Below, piece after piece: positions 8,133 through 15,103 of a stretch of 15,407 nt of DNA. The translations under genes were made by a program, and so were the position numbers. The notes beneath the pieces were generated by a model, which was not told where the DNA came from, did not search any database, and saw nothing but the letters and a program-made list of their open reading frames with translations. Numbering within the stretch: the stretch's first letter is position 1; the number at the start of each line of letters is the position of its first letter. Origin of the DNA: Candidatus Symbiothrix sp. Lineage in GTDB: Bacteria > Bacteroidota > Bacteroidia > Bacteroidales > Azobacteroidaceae. The stretch lies in the NCBI GenBank assembly GCA_031270925.1, contig JAISWY010000309.1, positions 1-15,407 of the forward strand. Direction: 5' to 3'.

Positions 8133-8174
8133 CAAACAACAAGACAAGGGCTTACAACTTCTTGTTACAAACAA
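8132..8174. repeat. Palindromic element, copy 3, between two genes
   Basis: This degenerate copy fills most of the 49-bp gap between the three-domain protein and the 93-aa protein. AACAAG (8138-8143) pairs with CTTGTT (8161-8166), and ACAAGGGCTT (8144-8153) matches the left half of the other copies. ACAAACAA at 8132-8139 is repeated at 8167-8174, just before the ATG at 8182. The period is 35 bp, not a multiple of three, as expected of a copy free of coding constraint. The flanks are A-rich, so the direct repeat could be chance. Confidence 0.6.
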
Positions 8175-8181
8175 AAAAATC

Positions 8182-8463
8182 ATGAAAAAGACAATAATTT
8201 TAGCAGCAGCAATTCTGCTTGCAAGCACGGCGTCAGCCGACCGCAGCAGTTTCAAAGACCGCACCGAAAATTGGCTGCAACGTGAAAACACCGATAACAA
8301 GGAGTTGCAATCCCTTGTTACCGATGAAACTTCTTCCAGCGATTTGCGCATCGGAACGCCTACTCCCGCGCCGACCGTGCCGGTTGGTAGCGGCTTGAGC
8401 TTGCTTCTCATCATCGCAGGCGGATACATGCTTAGTATAAAAAGTAAACAACAAAAATCATGA
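8182..8463 (+). CDS. Small exported protein with C-terminal membrane anchor, possible sorting-signal type
   Basis: The 93-aa product starts at MKKTIILAAAILLASTASA, a clear signal peptide. An in-frame ATG at 8107 overlaps the previous gene and would bury that signal, so 8182 is chosen. Residues 20-65 are polar and end in TPTPAPT. Residues about 66-86 (VPVGSGLSLLLIIAGGYML) form a hydrophobic helix, followed by a basic tail KSKQQKS. A proline-glycine motif, a short helix and a basic end resemble Bacteroidetes small proteins with a C-terminal PID/PEP-CTERM-like tail, but I cannot confirm the family. Residues 38-46 come from a palindromic element. The stop overlaps the next start as ATGA, suggesting translational coupling to the 910-aa hydrolase. 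Function unknown. Confidence 0.7.
   Translation: MKKTIILAAAILLASTASADRSSFKDRTENWLQRENTDNKELQSLVTDETSSSDLRIGTPTPAPTVPVGSGLSLLLIIAGGYMLSIKSKQQKS
8290..8325. repeat. In-frame palindromic element, copy 4, with 6-bp direct repeats
   Basis: TAACAAGG (8295-8302) is the exact reverse complement of CCTTGTTA (8313-8320), with TTGCAA between the arms. ACCGAT at 8290-8295 is repeated at 8320-8325, a period of 30 bp (10 codons). In the 93-aa protein it encodes DNKELQSLV between two TD dipeptides, so removal would leave RENTDETSSSD. Confidence 0.8.
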
Positions 8464-11192
8464 AACGAATTAGTTTGTTAATAACAGGCGTTGTAGTTAC
8501 GCTTGTGTCGGTTTTTTCACAAGCGACTTTCGATCATCTATATGTGGTGGGCAATGCCTGTTCGGCAGGTTGGACGAACTCCAATCCACTCGCAATGACA
8601 CAAACCGAAGCCGGCGTCTTCACTTGGACAGGCGCTTTGCAAGACTATACCGGCGACAACGGTAACCGCCGCTTCAAGTTCTTAACCCAAATCGGCAGTT
8701 GGAATTCCATTACCGTCGGCGACCCTGCTTCGGGACATAAAGTGATAACGTCGGGCGTAGAAGAAGATTTGCGGGTACACGATGGCGGCAACGACAACGC
8801 CTTCCAAGTCCCTGTAACAGCCGAATACGAAGTCATCGTCAATCTCAATACGATGAAAATGACTTGTACGCAAACATCTTCCGTCGATCCCGACGCGATT
8901 GATTTGGAACATTTGTATTTGGTCGGTGGCGCAGTTCCCATTGGTTGGAGTATCGGCACAGCTATGACCAAACTGTCGTCCGGCGAATTTGTTTGGGCAT
9001 GCCTGATTACGCCTCGCGCCGACGGTAGCGACCCCGCAAAATTCAAATTTCAAAACCGCCTCGATACGTGGAATTACCGTATTTGCCCGGCAGAAGATGT
9101 AGAATTTGCAGCCGATACGGAATATGATTTGATTTACAACGGCGCCGACAAGAAATTCATTGTAACGGAAGCTACCGCCGGAATGTACGAAATTCACGTC
9201 AATTTAAATACCCTGAAAGTGTGGTTTGTAAAAGTCCCCGACCTCACGCAATTATATATGGTTGGCGACGCCACGCCCGCCGGTTGGAACAACAACAATC
9301 CCGAAACAATGACTTGGGTTTCCGAAGGCGTTTTCACGTGGTCGGGCGGACTGACCATGGGACAATTCAAATTTCAGAACGCAACAGGCAATTGGAGCAA
9401 AAGCATCAATCCGGTGGCAGATGTTGAACTACAAATAGATACCGAATACGAACTGCGCTATCGTCCGGTAGAAGCGACGCCTAACGACAAAAAATTCATT
9501 GTTACCGTCCCCGGCGATTATGTTGTCAATGTCAATCTCAATACATTGAAGATGGTTTGTCATCTGATTTCGGCAAATGATACGGCAAGTGTTATCCGCA
9601 TCTTGGGAGGCAACATCTCCGAATGTGGCCGCACATCCAAACTATCCATCGAAACAACGCCGGCGAATGCGTGGATTCCGCCCATTGTTTGGACGATCGA
9701 CAACGACAATGTCGCTTTCATCGGCGTCAACGGCAAACTCTATCCGAAGAGCAATGGAACGGTTACGGTTACAGCCACCGCAACATTGGACGATGGAACG
9801 ATATTGAGCGACTCCAAGGAATTGACAATTAACGGTCAGACCATCGACGATTATTCCTTAGCGATCATGGGTTCGTCCGTTCCTTCGGGAGCAGGCGCAG
9901 ATGCAGGAATAGGATATGCGCAACTTTGGGAACAATATTTGGAAAACAACGCTGCCACTACATGGGCGACTACCAATATTTCCATAGGAGGCAATAACAC
10001 GACCGACGTTTCCAACCGTTGGGACAATGATTTTCTACCAACTTGCAGCCGTTATCTTTATTACGGATTGTCGCTCGGCAACGAAGGCATCCACGAAAAA
10101 GGACAGACTGCATTTGATAGTTGGCGCGACAATATGTTGGCGCTCATCGAACGCGCACGCGATGCGGGTAAGATTCCTGTTGTCGGCAACAACTATCCGC
10201 GCGGCGATTTCAATGCAACGGATTACGCTTTCGTCAAACAGCTCAATTTACTGATTCACGAATGGGATGTGCCGAGTGTGAACCTGCTCGGCGCAATAGA
10301 TAACGGCGCCGGTCAGTGGGCAGATGGTTATATTGCCGATAACTCGCATCCCAACACCGCCGGACATGCCGAAATGTTTTACGCTATCGTGCCTTCCTCG
10401 CTCGACGCGTTGGCCATCGGAAAACCGCAACCGCAACGGATAGCAAACACTTCTTTGACTCTGACAAAAACCGAAATGATTCAACGCATCGCTTTTGTAC
10501 CTGAAAATGTGCTTCATTCGTTCACGCTGACTTTCGGGTTCAAAACGACTGATACGGGAACAATCGCCTCATTCACAACCGAAAACGGCGACAGTACATT
10601 CCTGAAAATCAATACCGCCGGCGCTTTGGTTTATCAGGATGCGTCGGCATCATCCGTTATCGTCAACGACGGACAATGGCATACCGTCAGCCTGACGCAT
10701 TATTATGCATGGGGACGCACGTTGCTGTACCTCGATGGTGCGACAGTGAACACCGGAATCATCAGCGAACAAAACGCGCCGGTCAAATTCTACCTCAATC
10801 ATTGGGATAATGCGCCGCAAACAGTCGATTATCGCGAGTTGTATTTCCATCGCGCCGGAATGTCGCCCGAAGAAATTCAATCCTTGCACGAAGGTAAAAT
10901 GCTGAAATCGAGCCTCGAAATTTACGCGCCTTTGGATGCTACGGCTACCGACATCCTGCATAATGATGCGCAAAGTCTGAATACGCTCAGGTTGGAAACC
11001 GACAGAACATACACTGCAATGCCTGTTATTACGAATACAACCTTTCCTGCACAAGGCTGTTTGTATTCGCTCACGGGACAGAAAATCGGCGCCTTAGAAA
11101 CGCTGCACGCAAGCTCGCTTCCGAAAGGCATTTATATCCTCAAAGTGCAGCAAGACGACCGCGTATTTTCGCAAAAAATAGGAATTAAATAA
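8460..11192 (+). CDS. Secreted SGNH/GDSL hydrolase with three SusE/F-type domains, Ig-like and LamG-like domains, T9SS tail
   Basis: This is a 910-aa multidomain esterase candidate. After a signal peptide (to about residue 21) come three SusE/F-type domains at about 24-140 (FDHLYVVGNACSAGW), 149-260 (LEHLYLVGGAVPIGW) and 262-370 (TQLYMVGDATPAGW). An Ig-like (Big_2-like) domain spans about 377-460 (KLSIETTPANAW, NGTVTVTATATL). The SGNH hydrolase spans about 461-660: block I is MGSSVPSG with probable nucleophile S473 and Ser in place of the usual Asp before it; G540/N541 in SLGNEG fit the oxyanion block; D627 and H630 in DNSHP complete the triad. A LamG/concanavalin-like sandwich follows (about 661-830; NDGQWHTVSLTHYY, LYLDGATV), then a T9SS tail (LYSLTGQKIG, GIYILKVQ, KIGIK). 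It starts inside the previous stop (ATGA). The likely role is deacylating a bound polysaccharide; the substrate is not readable. Confidence 0.85.
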   Translation: MKRISLLITGVVVTLVSVFSQATFDHLYVVGNACSAGWTNSNPLAMTQTEAGVFTWTGALQDYTGDNGNRRFKFLTQIGSWNSITVGDPASGHKVITSGVEEDLRVHDGGNDNAFQVPVTAEYEVIVNLNTMKMTCTQTSSVDPDAIDLEHLYLVGGAVPIGWSIGTAMTKLSSGEFVWACLITPRADGSDPAKFKFQNRLDTWNYRICPAEDVEFAADTEYDLIYNGADKKFIVTEATAGMYEIHVNLNTLKVWFVKVPDLTQLYMVGDATPAGWNNNNPETMTWVSEGVFTWSGGLTMGQFKFQNATGNWSKSINPVADVELQIDTEYELRYRPVEATPNDKKFIVTVPGDYVVNVNLNTLKMVCHLISANDTASVIRILGGNISECGRTSKLSIETTPANAWIPPIVWTIDNDNVAFIGVNGKLYPKSNGTVTVTATATLDDGTILSDSKELTINGQTIDDYSLAIMGSSVPSGAGADAGIGYAQLWEQYLENNAATTWATTNISIGGNNTTDVSNRWDNDFLPTCSRYLYYGLSLGNEGIHEKGQTAFDSWRDNMLALIERARDAGKIPVVGNNYPRGDFNATDYAFVKQLNLLIHEWDVPSVNLLGAIDNGAGQWADGYIADNSHPNTAGHAEMFYAIVPSSLDALAIGKPQPQRIANTSLTLTKTEMIQRIAFVPENVLHSFTLTFGFKTTDTGTIASFTTENGDSTFLKINTAGALVYQDASASSVIVNDGQWHTVSLTHYYAWGRTLLYLDGATVNTGIISEQNAPVKFYLNHWDNAPQTVDYRELYFHRAGMSPEEIQSLHEGKMLKSSLEIYAPLDATATDILHNDAQSLNTLRLETDRTYTAMPVITNTTFPAQGCLYSLTGQKIGALETLHASSLPKGIYILKVQQDDRVFSQKIGIK

Positions 11193-11212
11193 ACATCTAA
11201 AAATTATCAATC

Positions 11213-12541
11213 ATGAAAAAATCATTTTTTCTATTAATCGGTCTGCTGTCGATGCTTAATATTTATGCCTACGATGCAGCCAATCTGTATTTGGTCGGCA
11301 ATGCCACGCTTGCCACTTGGGATCCGGACAAAGCGCTGGAAATGGAACAGGTAGAAACCAATGTTTTCACATGGACGGGTGTATTGATGGATAACACCAA
11401 TGACGCCCGGTTCAAATTCTTGGTAGTTCGCGATTGGAATCCGTCAATAACCTGTCAGATTACGACGCCCGGACATCAAATCATCAATCCCGGAGAAGAT
11501 TACGATTTGTACGAACAAACGGGTGGCGAAGATAATGCTTTTCAGGTAACAAAAACCGGCATTTATACCGTAAACGTGAATCTGAATACCCTGAAAATGA
11601 GCATCGAGTTTACCGATTTGCCTCTTCCCGAAAGTTTGCGTATTATCGGAAACGCCATTGATACGGAATGGGATTTGGGTTCCGCTCCGGAAATGACCGA
11701 AATTGCGGAAGGCATATTCCTTTGGCGCGGCGCCTTGTATTCTACCGGCGAATTCAAATTTATAACCGAACATGGATGGAACAACACCCTCAATGCCGTT
11801 GACGGCGACAAAGAATTGGAAACCGGCAAACGATACGCATTAAGTTATCGCTTGTTGGAAAGCGATTTCGGAGATTCCAAATTCAAGGTAACGGAATCGG
11901 GAAATTACATGATTGTAGTGGATTTCAACGCCATGAAACTAAAATTCATGCCCTACAATTACGAACAATTATACATCGCAGGAAGCGCCACCAATCCCGA
12001 CGGACAATGGAGTGTCGAAGAAGCCGGCTGCATTTTTGAAATGACAAAAACTACAGACAACCAATTTGAATGGACGGGACAATTATACCACACGAATAAC
12101 GGCACGGAAAATCTCGATCCGGGTCAATTCAAATTCCTGACATCCGTCGATTGGGGCGCCTCCATCGCTTACAATGAAGAAGCATCCGAAAACATCGCTG
12201 TTGAGATGGAAACGGATTACATCCTTTCAGCCCATACCGGTTATCGCGACAATAAATTTATCGTAACCGAGTCGGACGAATACAAGGTAAGGGTCGATTT
12301 GAATACGATGAAAATGCAGATAGCCAAATCAACCGGAATACAGCCGATACAAGCAAATGCAGATCTTTTTAAAACAGCCGATCGCATCCAAATTTTGGAT
12401 ATGACCGGTAAATGTATCTTCACAGAATCGAATATTTCGAGAACGCTTCCGCTTGAAAATCAACTGCCGAGCGGATTTTATATTGTAAGGTTTGAATCAC
12501 AAGGAGTTGCCTATAGTAAAAAAAGAATCGTCGTTCGATAA
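11213..12541 (+). CDS. Secreted protein of three SusE/F-type domains with T9SS tail
   Basis: The 442-aa protein has a signal peptide (MKKSFFLLIGLLSMLNIYA) and then almost nothing but three SusE/SusF-type domains: about 22-132 (ANLYLVGNATLATW, VFTWTGVLMDN, RFKFLVVRDW), 139-246 (LRIIGNAIDTEW, FKFITEHGW) and 249-373 (LYIAGSATNPDGQW, FKFLTSVDWGASIAY, LNTMKMQIA). A T9SS tail covers about 374-442 (IQILDMTGKCIF, GFYIVRFES, KKRIVVR). It lacks a lipobox and any catalytic motif, so a secreted glycan-binding role is the simplest reading. It begins 20 bp after the SGNH hydrolase gene and is the last gene of the operon. The 'SusE/F' label rests on pattern resemblance; a CBM20/48-like fold is an alternative description. 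Confidence 0.85.
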   Translation: MKKSFFLLIGLLSMLNIYAYDAANLYLVGNATLATWDPDKALEMEQVETNVFTWTGVLMDNTNDARFKFLVVRDWNPSITCQITTPGHQIINPGEDYDLYEQTGGEDNAFQVTKTGIYTVNVNLNTLKMSIEFTDLPLPESLRIIGNAIDTEWDLGSAPEMTEIAEGIFLWRGALYSTGEFKFITEHGWNNTLNAVDGDKELETGKRYALSYRLLESDFGDSKFKVTESGNYMIVVDFNAMKLKFMPYNYEQLYIAGSATNPDGQWSVEEAGCIFEMTKTTDNQFEWTGQLYHTNNGTENLDPGQFKFLTSVDWGASIAYNEEASENIAVEMETDYILSAHTGYRDNKFIVTESDEYKVRVDLNTMKMQIAKSTGIQPIQANADLFKTADRIQILDMTGKCIFTESNISRTLPLENQLPSGFYIVRFESQGVAYSKKRIVVR

Positions 12542-12544
12542 ATA

Positions 12545-12618
12545 GGTTAATTTTTTTTGAGGTGCTATTGCCTTTTTTCCCTCGCACATCTTTCGCTCAC
12601 GTTAATAGCGCCTCAAAA
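12545..12618 (+). repeat. TTTTTTTGAGG-GCTAT family inverted repeat, possible operon terminator
   Basis: GGTTAATT plus T-run plus GAGGTGCTATT (12545-12569) matches the arms of the palindrome at 88-145. Its 3' part, TTTTGAGGTGCTATT (12555-12569), pairs with AATAGCGCCTCAAAA (12604-12618) with a single G-U pair, around a 34-nt loop. Because it begins 4 bp after the last operon stop it may end the operon's transcription, but no T-tract follows the right arm, so the terminator role is uncertain. Confidence 0.6.
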
Positions 12619-12669
12619 TAAACAATGCCCGCATCTATGACAACCGTTGCGCGTTTTTCCGAGTTACCT

Positions 12670-12687
12670 GCAAAACCCTGTGTTTAG
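12670..12687 (+). repeat. 18-bp inverted repeat, left copy
   Basis: GCAAAACCCTGTGTTTAG is the exact reverse complement of 15340-15357. The two copies bracket the acyl-CoA synthetase and ssrA, 2.65 kb apart. An exact 18-bp match is unlikely by chance in so short a window. Confidence 0.75.
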
Positions 12688-12696
12688 CAGAAGCGA

Positions 12697-12749
12697 CAGA
12701 CCGCAGGTCTGAATAAGAATAACCCCCAATGAAGCGAAGCGATTGGGGG
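12697..12749 (+). repeat. Two-hairpin palindromic element, copy Y
   Basis: CAGACC (12697-12702) pairs with GGTCTG (12706-12711) around GCA. After GAATAAGAATAA comes CCCCCAAT (12723-12730), which pairs with ATTGGGGG (12742-12749) around an 11-nt loop. Copy X at 18-67 on the minus strand has the same order, the same GCA loop and the same AATAACCCCC joint, with different stem bases. Confidence 0.65.
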
Positions 12750-12883
12750 ATAGAGAAATACATCGACTCAGTTGCAAATAAAAAAAAACGAACCGCCGGA
12801 TTTGCAGAATCTTACAAGCGCTTAGGGGCAAAATTGGGTTAATTTTAATTTGTTGGTAAAGAAAAATAGATTCTCTTCCGTTT

Positions 12884-12918
12884 TATTGCTTACAGGTTAA
12901 TTATTTTTCTTATTTTTG
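12884..12918 (+). promoter_or_regulatory. Promoter of the acyl-CoA synthetase gene
   Basis: TATTTTTG (12911-12918) matches the Bacteroidetes -7 box TAnnTTTG exactly. TATTG (12884-12888) lies 22 bp upstream as a weak -33 element, slightly longer than the usual 19-21 bp. The predicted start of transcription is about 15-18 bp before the ATG at 12942. Confidence 0.5.
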
Positions 12919-12941
12919 CACAAATTTTTAAAAACTGTGCA

Positions 12942-14597
12942 ATGAGAGAAGAAAATTTTGTTAAAATGTATGAAGGTAGTTTTAGAGAATATTTCGACCT
13001 TCCCGCCTTGAAAGAGTATGGAACGGATAATTCCTATACTTATGGCGAAATAGCGCGTGAGATTGCGAAACTGCATCTCCTGTTTGAAGATGTGGGTATC
13101 CGGCACGGCGAAAAGATTGCGGTCATCGGCAAAAGTTCCTGCGGCTGGTGTATCGCTTATCTGGCTACGGTAACTTACGGTGCGGTTATTGTGCCTGTTT
13201 TGCAGGATTTTAATCCGAGCGATGTGCATCACATCATCAATCATTCCGAATCGACCTTGCTTTTTACAGCCGATTCGATTTGGGATAATCTGGAAGAGGA
13301 AAAACTGCCGAATCTGCGGGCGGCTTTTTCATTGACCGATTTCGGTTTGAAATACGAAAAGGAAGGCGAAGTCGTATCCTCCATCGTAAGCAGGATTCCG
13401 GATGTGTTTGCGCAAAAATATCCGGATTTTACCCCCAAAGAGATTCAATATCCCGAAATTTCAAACGATGAAATCGCGGTTTTGAATTATACTTCGGGAA
13501 CGACCGGATTCAGTAAAGGCGTGATGATTACGGGAAATAATCTGGCGGGAAACATTTTGTTTGCTCATGCTATTTTCAATTTGGCTCCGGGCGATGTGAT
13601 GTTGTCGTTCCTGCCTTTGGCGCATACTTACGGTGCAGCTTTCGAGTTTTTATATGCTTTGACGGCAGGTTGTACCGTTACCTTGCTGAGCAAAACGCCT
13701 TCGCCCAAAATTCTGTTGAAAGCCTTTGCCGATACGCAGCCGGCTTTGATTTTATCGGTTCCGCTGATTTTGGAGAAAATCTACAAAAACATGATTTTAC
13801 CAATGCTTGCGAAAACACCGATGAAAGTGGCTTTAAGCCTTCCGTTGCTGGATAAAACCATTTACGCGCAAATCCGTAAAAAGTTGATTCATGCTTTCGG
13901 TGGAAAATTTATCCAAATCATTATCGGCGGAGCGCCTTTGAATGCAGAAGTGGAAGATTTCTTGCGGAAAATTGATTTCCCGATGTCGGTGGGCTATGGA
14001 ATGACCGAATGTGCGCCTTTGATCAGTTTTACTTTGTATTCCGAAAATCCACCGGCACATTCTTGTGGACAAGTATTGAAATGTATGGAGGCACGCATTG
14101 ATTCGGAAGATCCGTTCAATATTGCCGGCGAAATCCAAGTGCGCGGACGAAACGTGATGCGCGGCTACTTCAAAAACGAGGATGCTACCAAAGCCATCTT
14201 TACCGAAGACGGATGGCTGAAAACCGGCGACTTGGGAACCTTGGATGTCGATAATAATATTTTCATCCGGGGCCGGTCGAAAAGCGTGATTTTGAGTGCG
14301 AACGGACAAAACATCTACCCCGAAGAAGTTGAAGCAAAATTGGATAATCTGCCTTTTGTGATGGAAAGTTTGGTCGTGGAACGCAACGGCAAACTGGTCG
14401 CTTTGGTCTATCCCGATTATGATGCCATCGATAAAAACGGTTTGCACGAGAACGATTTGAAGAAAGCGATGGCGCAGAACAAGGAAACACTCAATAAAAT
14501 GGTGGCCGTTTACGAACGGATTTCGGAAATTGATTTGTATGCGCAGGAGTTTGAGAAAACGCCGAAGAAGAGTATTAAGCGGTATTTGTATAAGTAA
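12942..14597 (+). CDS. Long-chain fatty acid--CoA ligase (AMP-binding, ANL superfamily)
   Basis: This cytoplasmic enzyme activates fatty acids with ATP and CoA to acyl-CoA through an acyl-adenylate. The 551-aa protein covers the whole family fold. Motifs: phosphate-binding loop TSGTTGFSKG at residues 184-193; VGYGMTECAP with E356; adenine/ribose-binding GWLKTGDLG with D430; hinge region FIRGRSKSVILSANGQNIYPEEVEAKL; and a C-terminal lysine region PKKSIKRYLYK. There is no signal peptide or membrane segment. The start at 12942 follows its own promoter closely; a Met at 12966 is possible but less likely. It is unrelated to the preceding operon in cellular location, is separated from it by 400 bp, and converges on ssrA. 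Acyl-chain specificity cannot be read from sequence. Confidence 0.92.
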   Translation: MREENFVKMYEGSFREYFDLPALKEYGTDNSYTYGEIAREIAKLHLLFEDVGIRHGEKIAVIGKSSCGWCIAYLATVTYGAVIVPVLQDFNPSDVHHIINHSESTLLFTADSIWDNLEEEKLPNLRAAFSLTDFGLKYEKEGEVVSSIVSRIPDVFAQKYPDFTPKEIQYPEISNDEIAVLNYTSGTTGFSKGVMITGNNLAGNILFAHAIFNLAPGDVMLSFLPLAHTYGAAFEFLYALTAGCTVTLLSKTPSPKILLKAFADTQPALILSVPLILEKIYKNMILPMLAKTPMKVALSLPLLDKTIYAQIRKKLIHAFGGKFIQIIIGGAPLNAEVEDFLRKIDFPMSVGYGMTECAPLISFTLYSENPPAHSCGQVLKCMEARIDSEDPFNIAGEIQVRGRNVMRGYFKNEDATKAIFTEDGWLKTGDLGTLDVDNNIFIRGRSKSVILSANGQNIYPEEVEAKLDNLPFVMESLVVERNGKLVALVYPDYDAIDKNGLHENDLKKAMAQNKETLNKMVAVYERISEIDLYAQEFEKTPKKSIKRYLYK

Positions 14598-14600
14598 ATA

Positions 14601-14636
14601 AAAAAGGATGTTTGAAAAATAAACATCCTTTTTTGT
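14601..14636. terminator. Bidirectional rho-independent terminator
   Basis: AAAAAGGATGTTT (14601-14613) and AAACATCCTTTTT (14621-14633) form a perfect 13-bp stem with a 7-nt loop, followed by more T. The A-run on one side and T-run on the other let it work in both directions. It starts 4 bp after the acyl-CoA synthetase stop and lies just past the 3' end of ssrA. Confidence 0.9.
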
Positions 14637-14644
14637 TTCTTGGG

Positions 14645-15040
14645 TGGACCTGGAGGGATTCGAACCCTCGTCCAAACGAGGAACTAATTTGCTTTCTACA
14701 TGCTTAGTTGCCTTTTAATTTTCGATTCGACACACGGCGGAAACGACCAATGCCGAACTTATTTCCTGAATTTCGCCGTGAATCCGGAAATTATCCACGA
14801 CTATCTCCGATATTACTGCACCGCCTTATCGGTTAGCTTCGAAGCCACAGCTCCGGGCGATGTCTCGTTCCAACTACCTTGAGCCGGAATAAAGCCTCAA
14901 ATCTACTATACTTCGATTAAGCAGCGAGAGCGTAAGTATTTTCGCCAATTAATGGTTATCATCCGTGATTAAAGTGTCGGACAACGACACACTGCATGCT
15001 TACAAACCATTTCTGCCCGCTGTCAAAACCGGTCAAGCCC
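14645..15040 (-). ncRNA. ssrA: tmRNA (transfer-messenger RNA)
   Basis: This RNA frees ribosomes stalled on messages without a stop codon and tags the unfinished protein for degradation. On the minus strand the 5' end GGGCTTG (15034-15040) pairs with CAGGTCC (14646-14652) to form the acceptor stem, with discriminator A at 14645; a CCA end is not encoded cleanly (ACCCA follows). GACAGCGGG and the T-arm GAGGGTTCGAATCCCTC are present. The tag frame is at complement 14917-14946: GGC GAA AAT ACT TAC GCT CTC GCT GCT TAA, that is (A)GENTYALAA after the tRNA-supplied alanine. The mature length is about 396 nt, normal for a one-piece tmRNA. It converges on the acyl-CoA synthetase gene and shares its terminator. 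Confidence 0.96.
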
Positions 15041-15054
15041 ATGATTTGTGGGTG

Positions 15055-15086
15055 CAAAGGTAATAATAAAATTCGGAATCTGCAAA
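15055..15086 (-). promoter_or_regulatory. ssrA promoter, Bacteroidetes type
   Basis: On the minus strand TTTG (15083-15086) is followed by 20 bp and then TACCTTTG (15055-15062). This is an exact match to the TTTG / TAnnTTTG promoter of Bacteroidetes. The -7 box ends 15 nt before the mature 5' end at 15040, so only a few nucleotides of leader need trimming. Confidence 0.75.
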
Positions 15087-15103
15087 TATTTTTAATTATG
15101 GCT

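Larger units (their letters stand above)
12542..12941. other. Intergenic region after the operon, with repeats and a promoter
   Basis: No gene is visible. The region holds an imperfect inverted repeat directly after the operon stop (12545-12618), half of an 18-bp inverted repeat (12670-12687), copy Y of the two-hairpin element (12697-12749), and an AT-rich stretch leading to the acyl-CoA synthetase promoter. Between about 12750 and 12880 I see nothing definite. Confidence 0.7.

Noticed and set aside
8107-8181. Upstream in-frame ATG for the 93-aa protein
   Set aside because: It overlaps the previous gene, translates a palindromic repeat and would put a clear signal peptide 25 residues into the protein.
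7946-8325. CRISPR-like array
   Set aside because: Four similar palindromes occur, but spacing is irregular, three lie inside coding frames and there are no cas genes.
13833-14675. 280-codon open frame on the minus strand
   Set aside because: It is antisense to the acyl-CoA synthetase, which has full family motifs, and its first codons translate the tmRNA T-arm. It has no recognisable domain.
14700-14882. 60-codon open frame on the plus strand
   Set aside because: It lies wholly within ssrA on the opposite strand.
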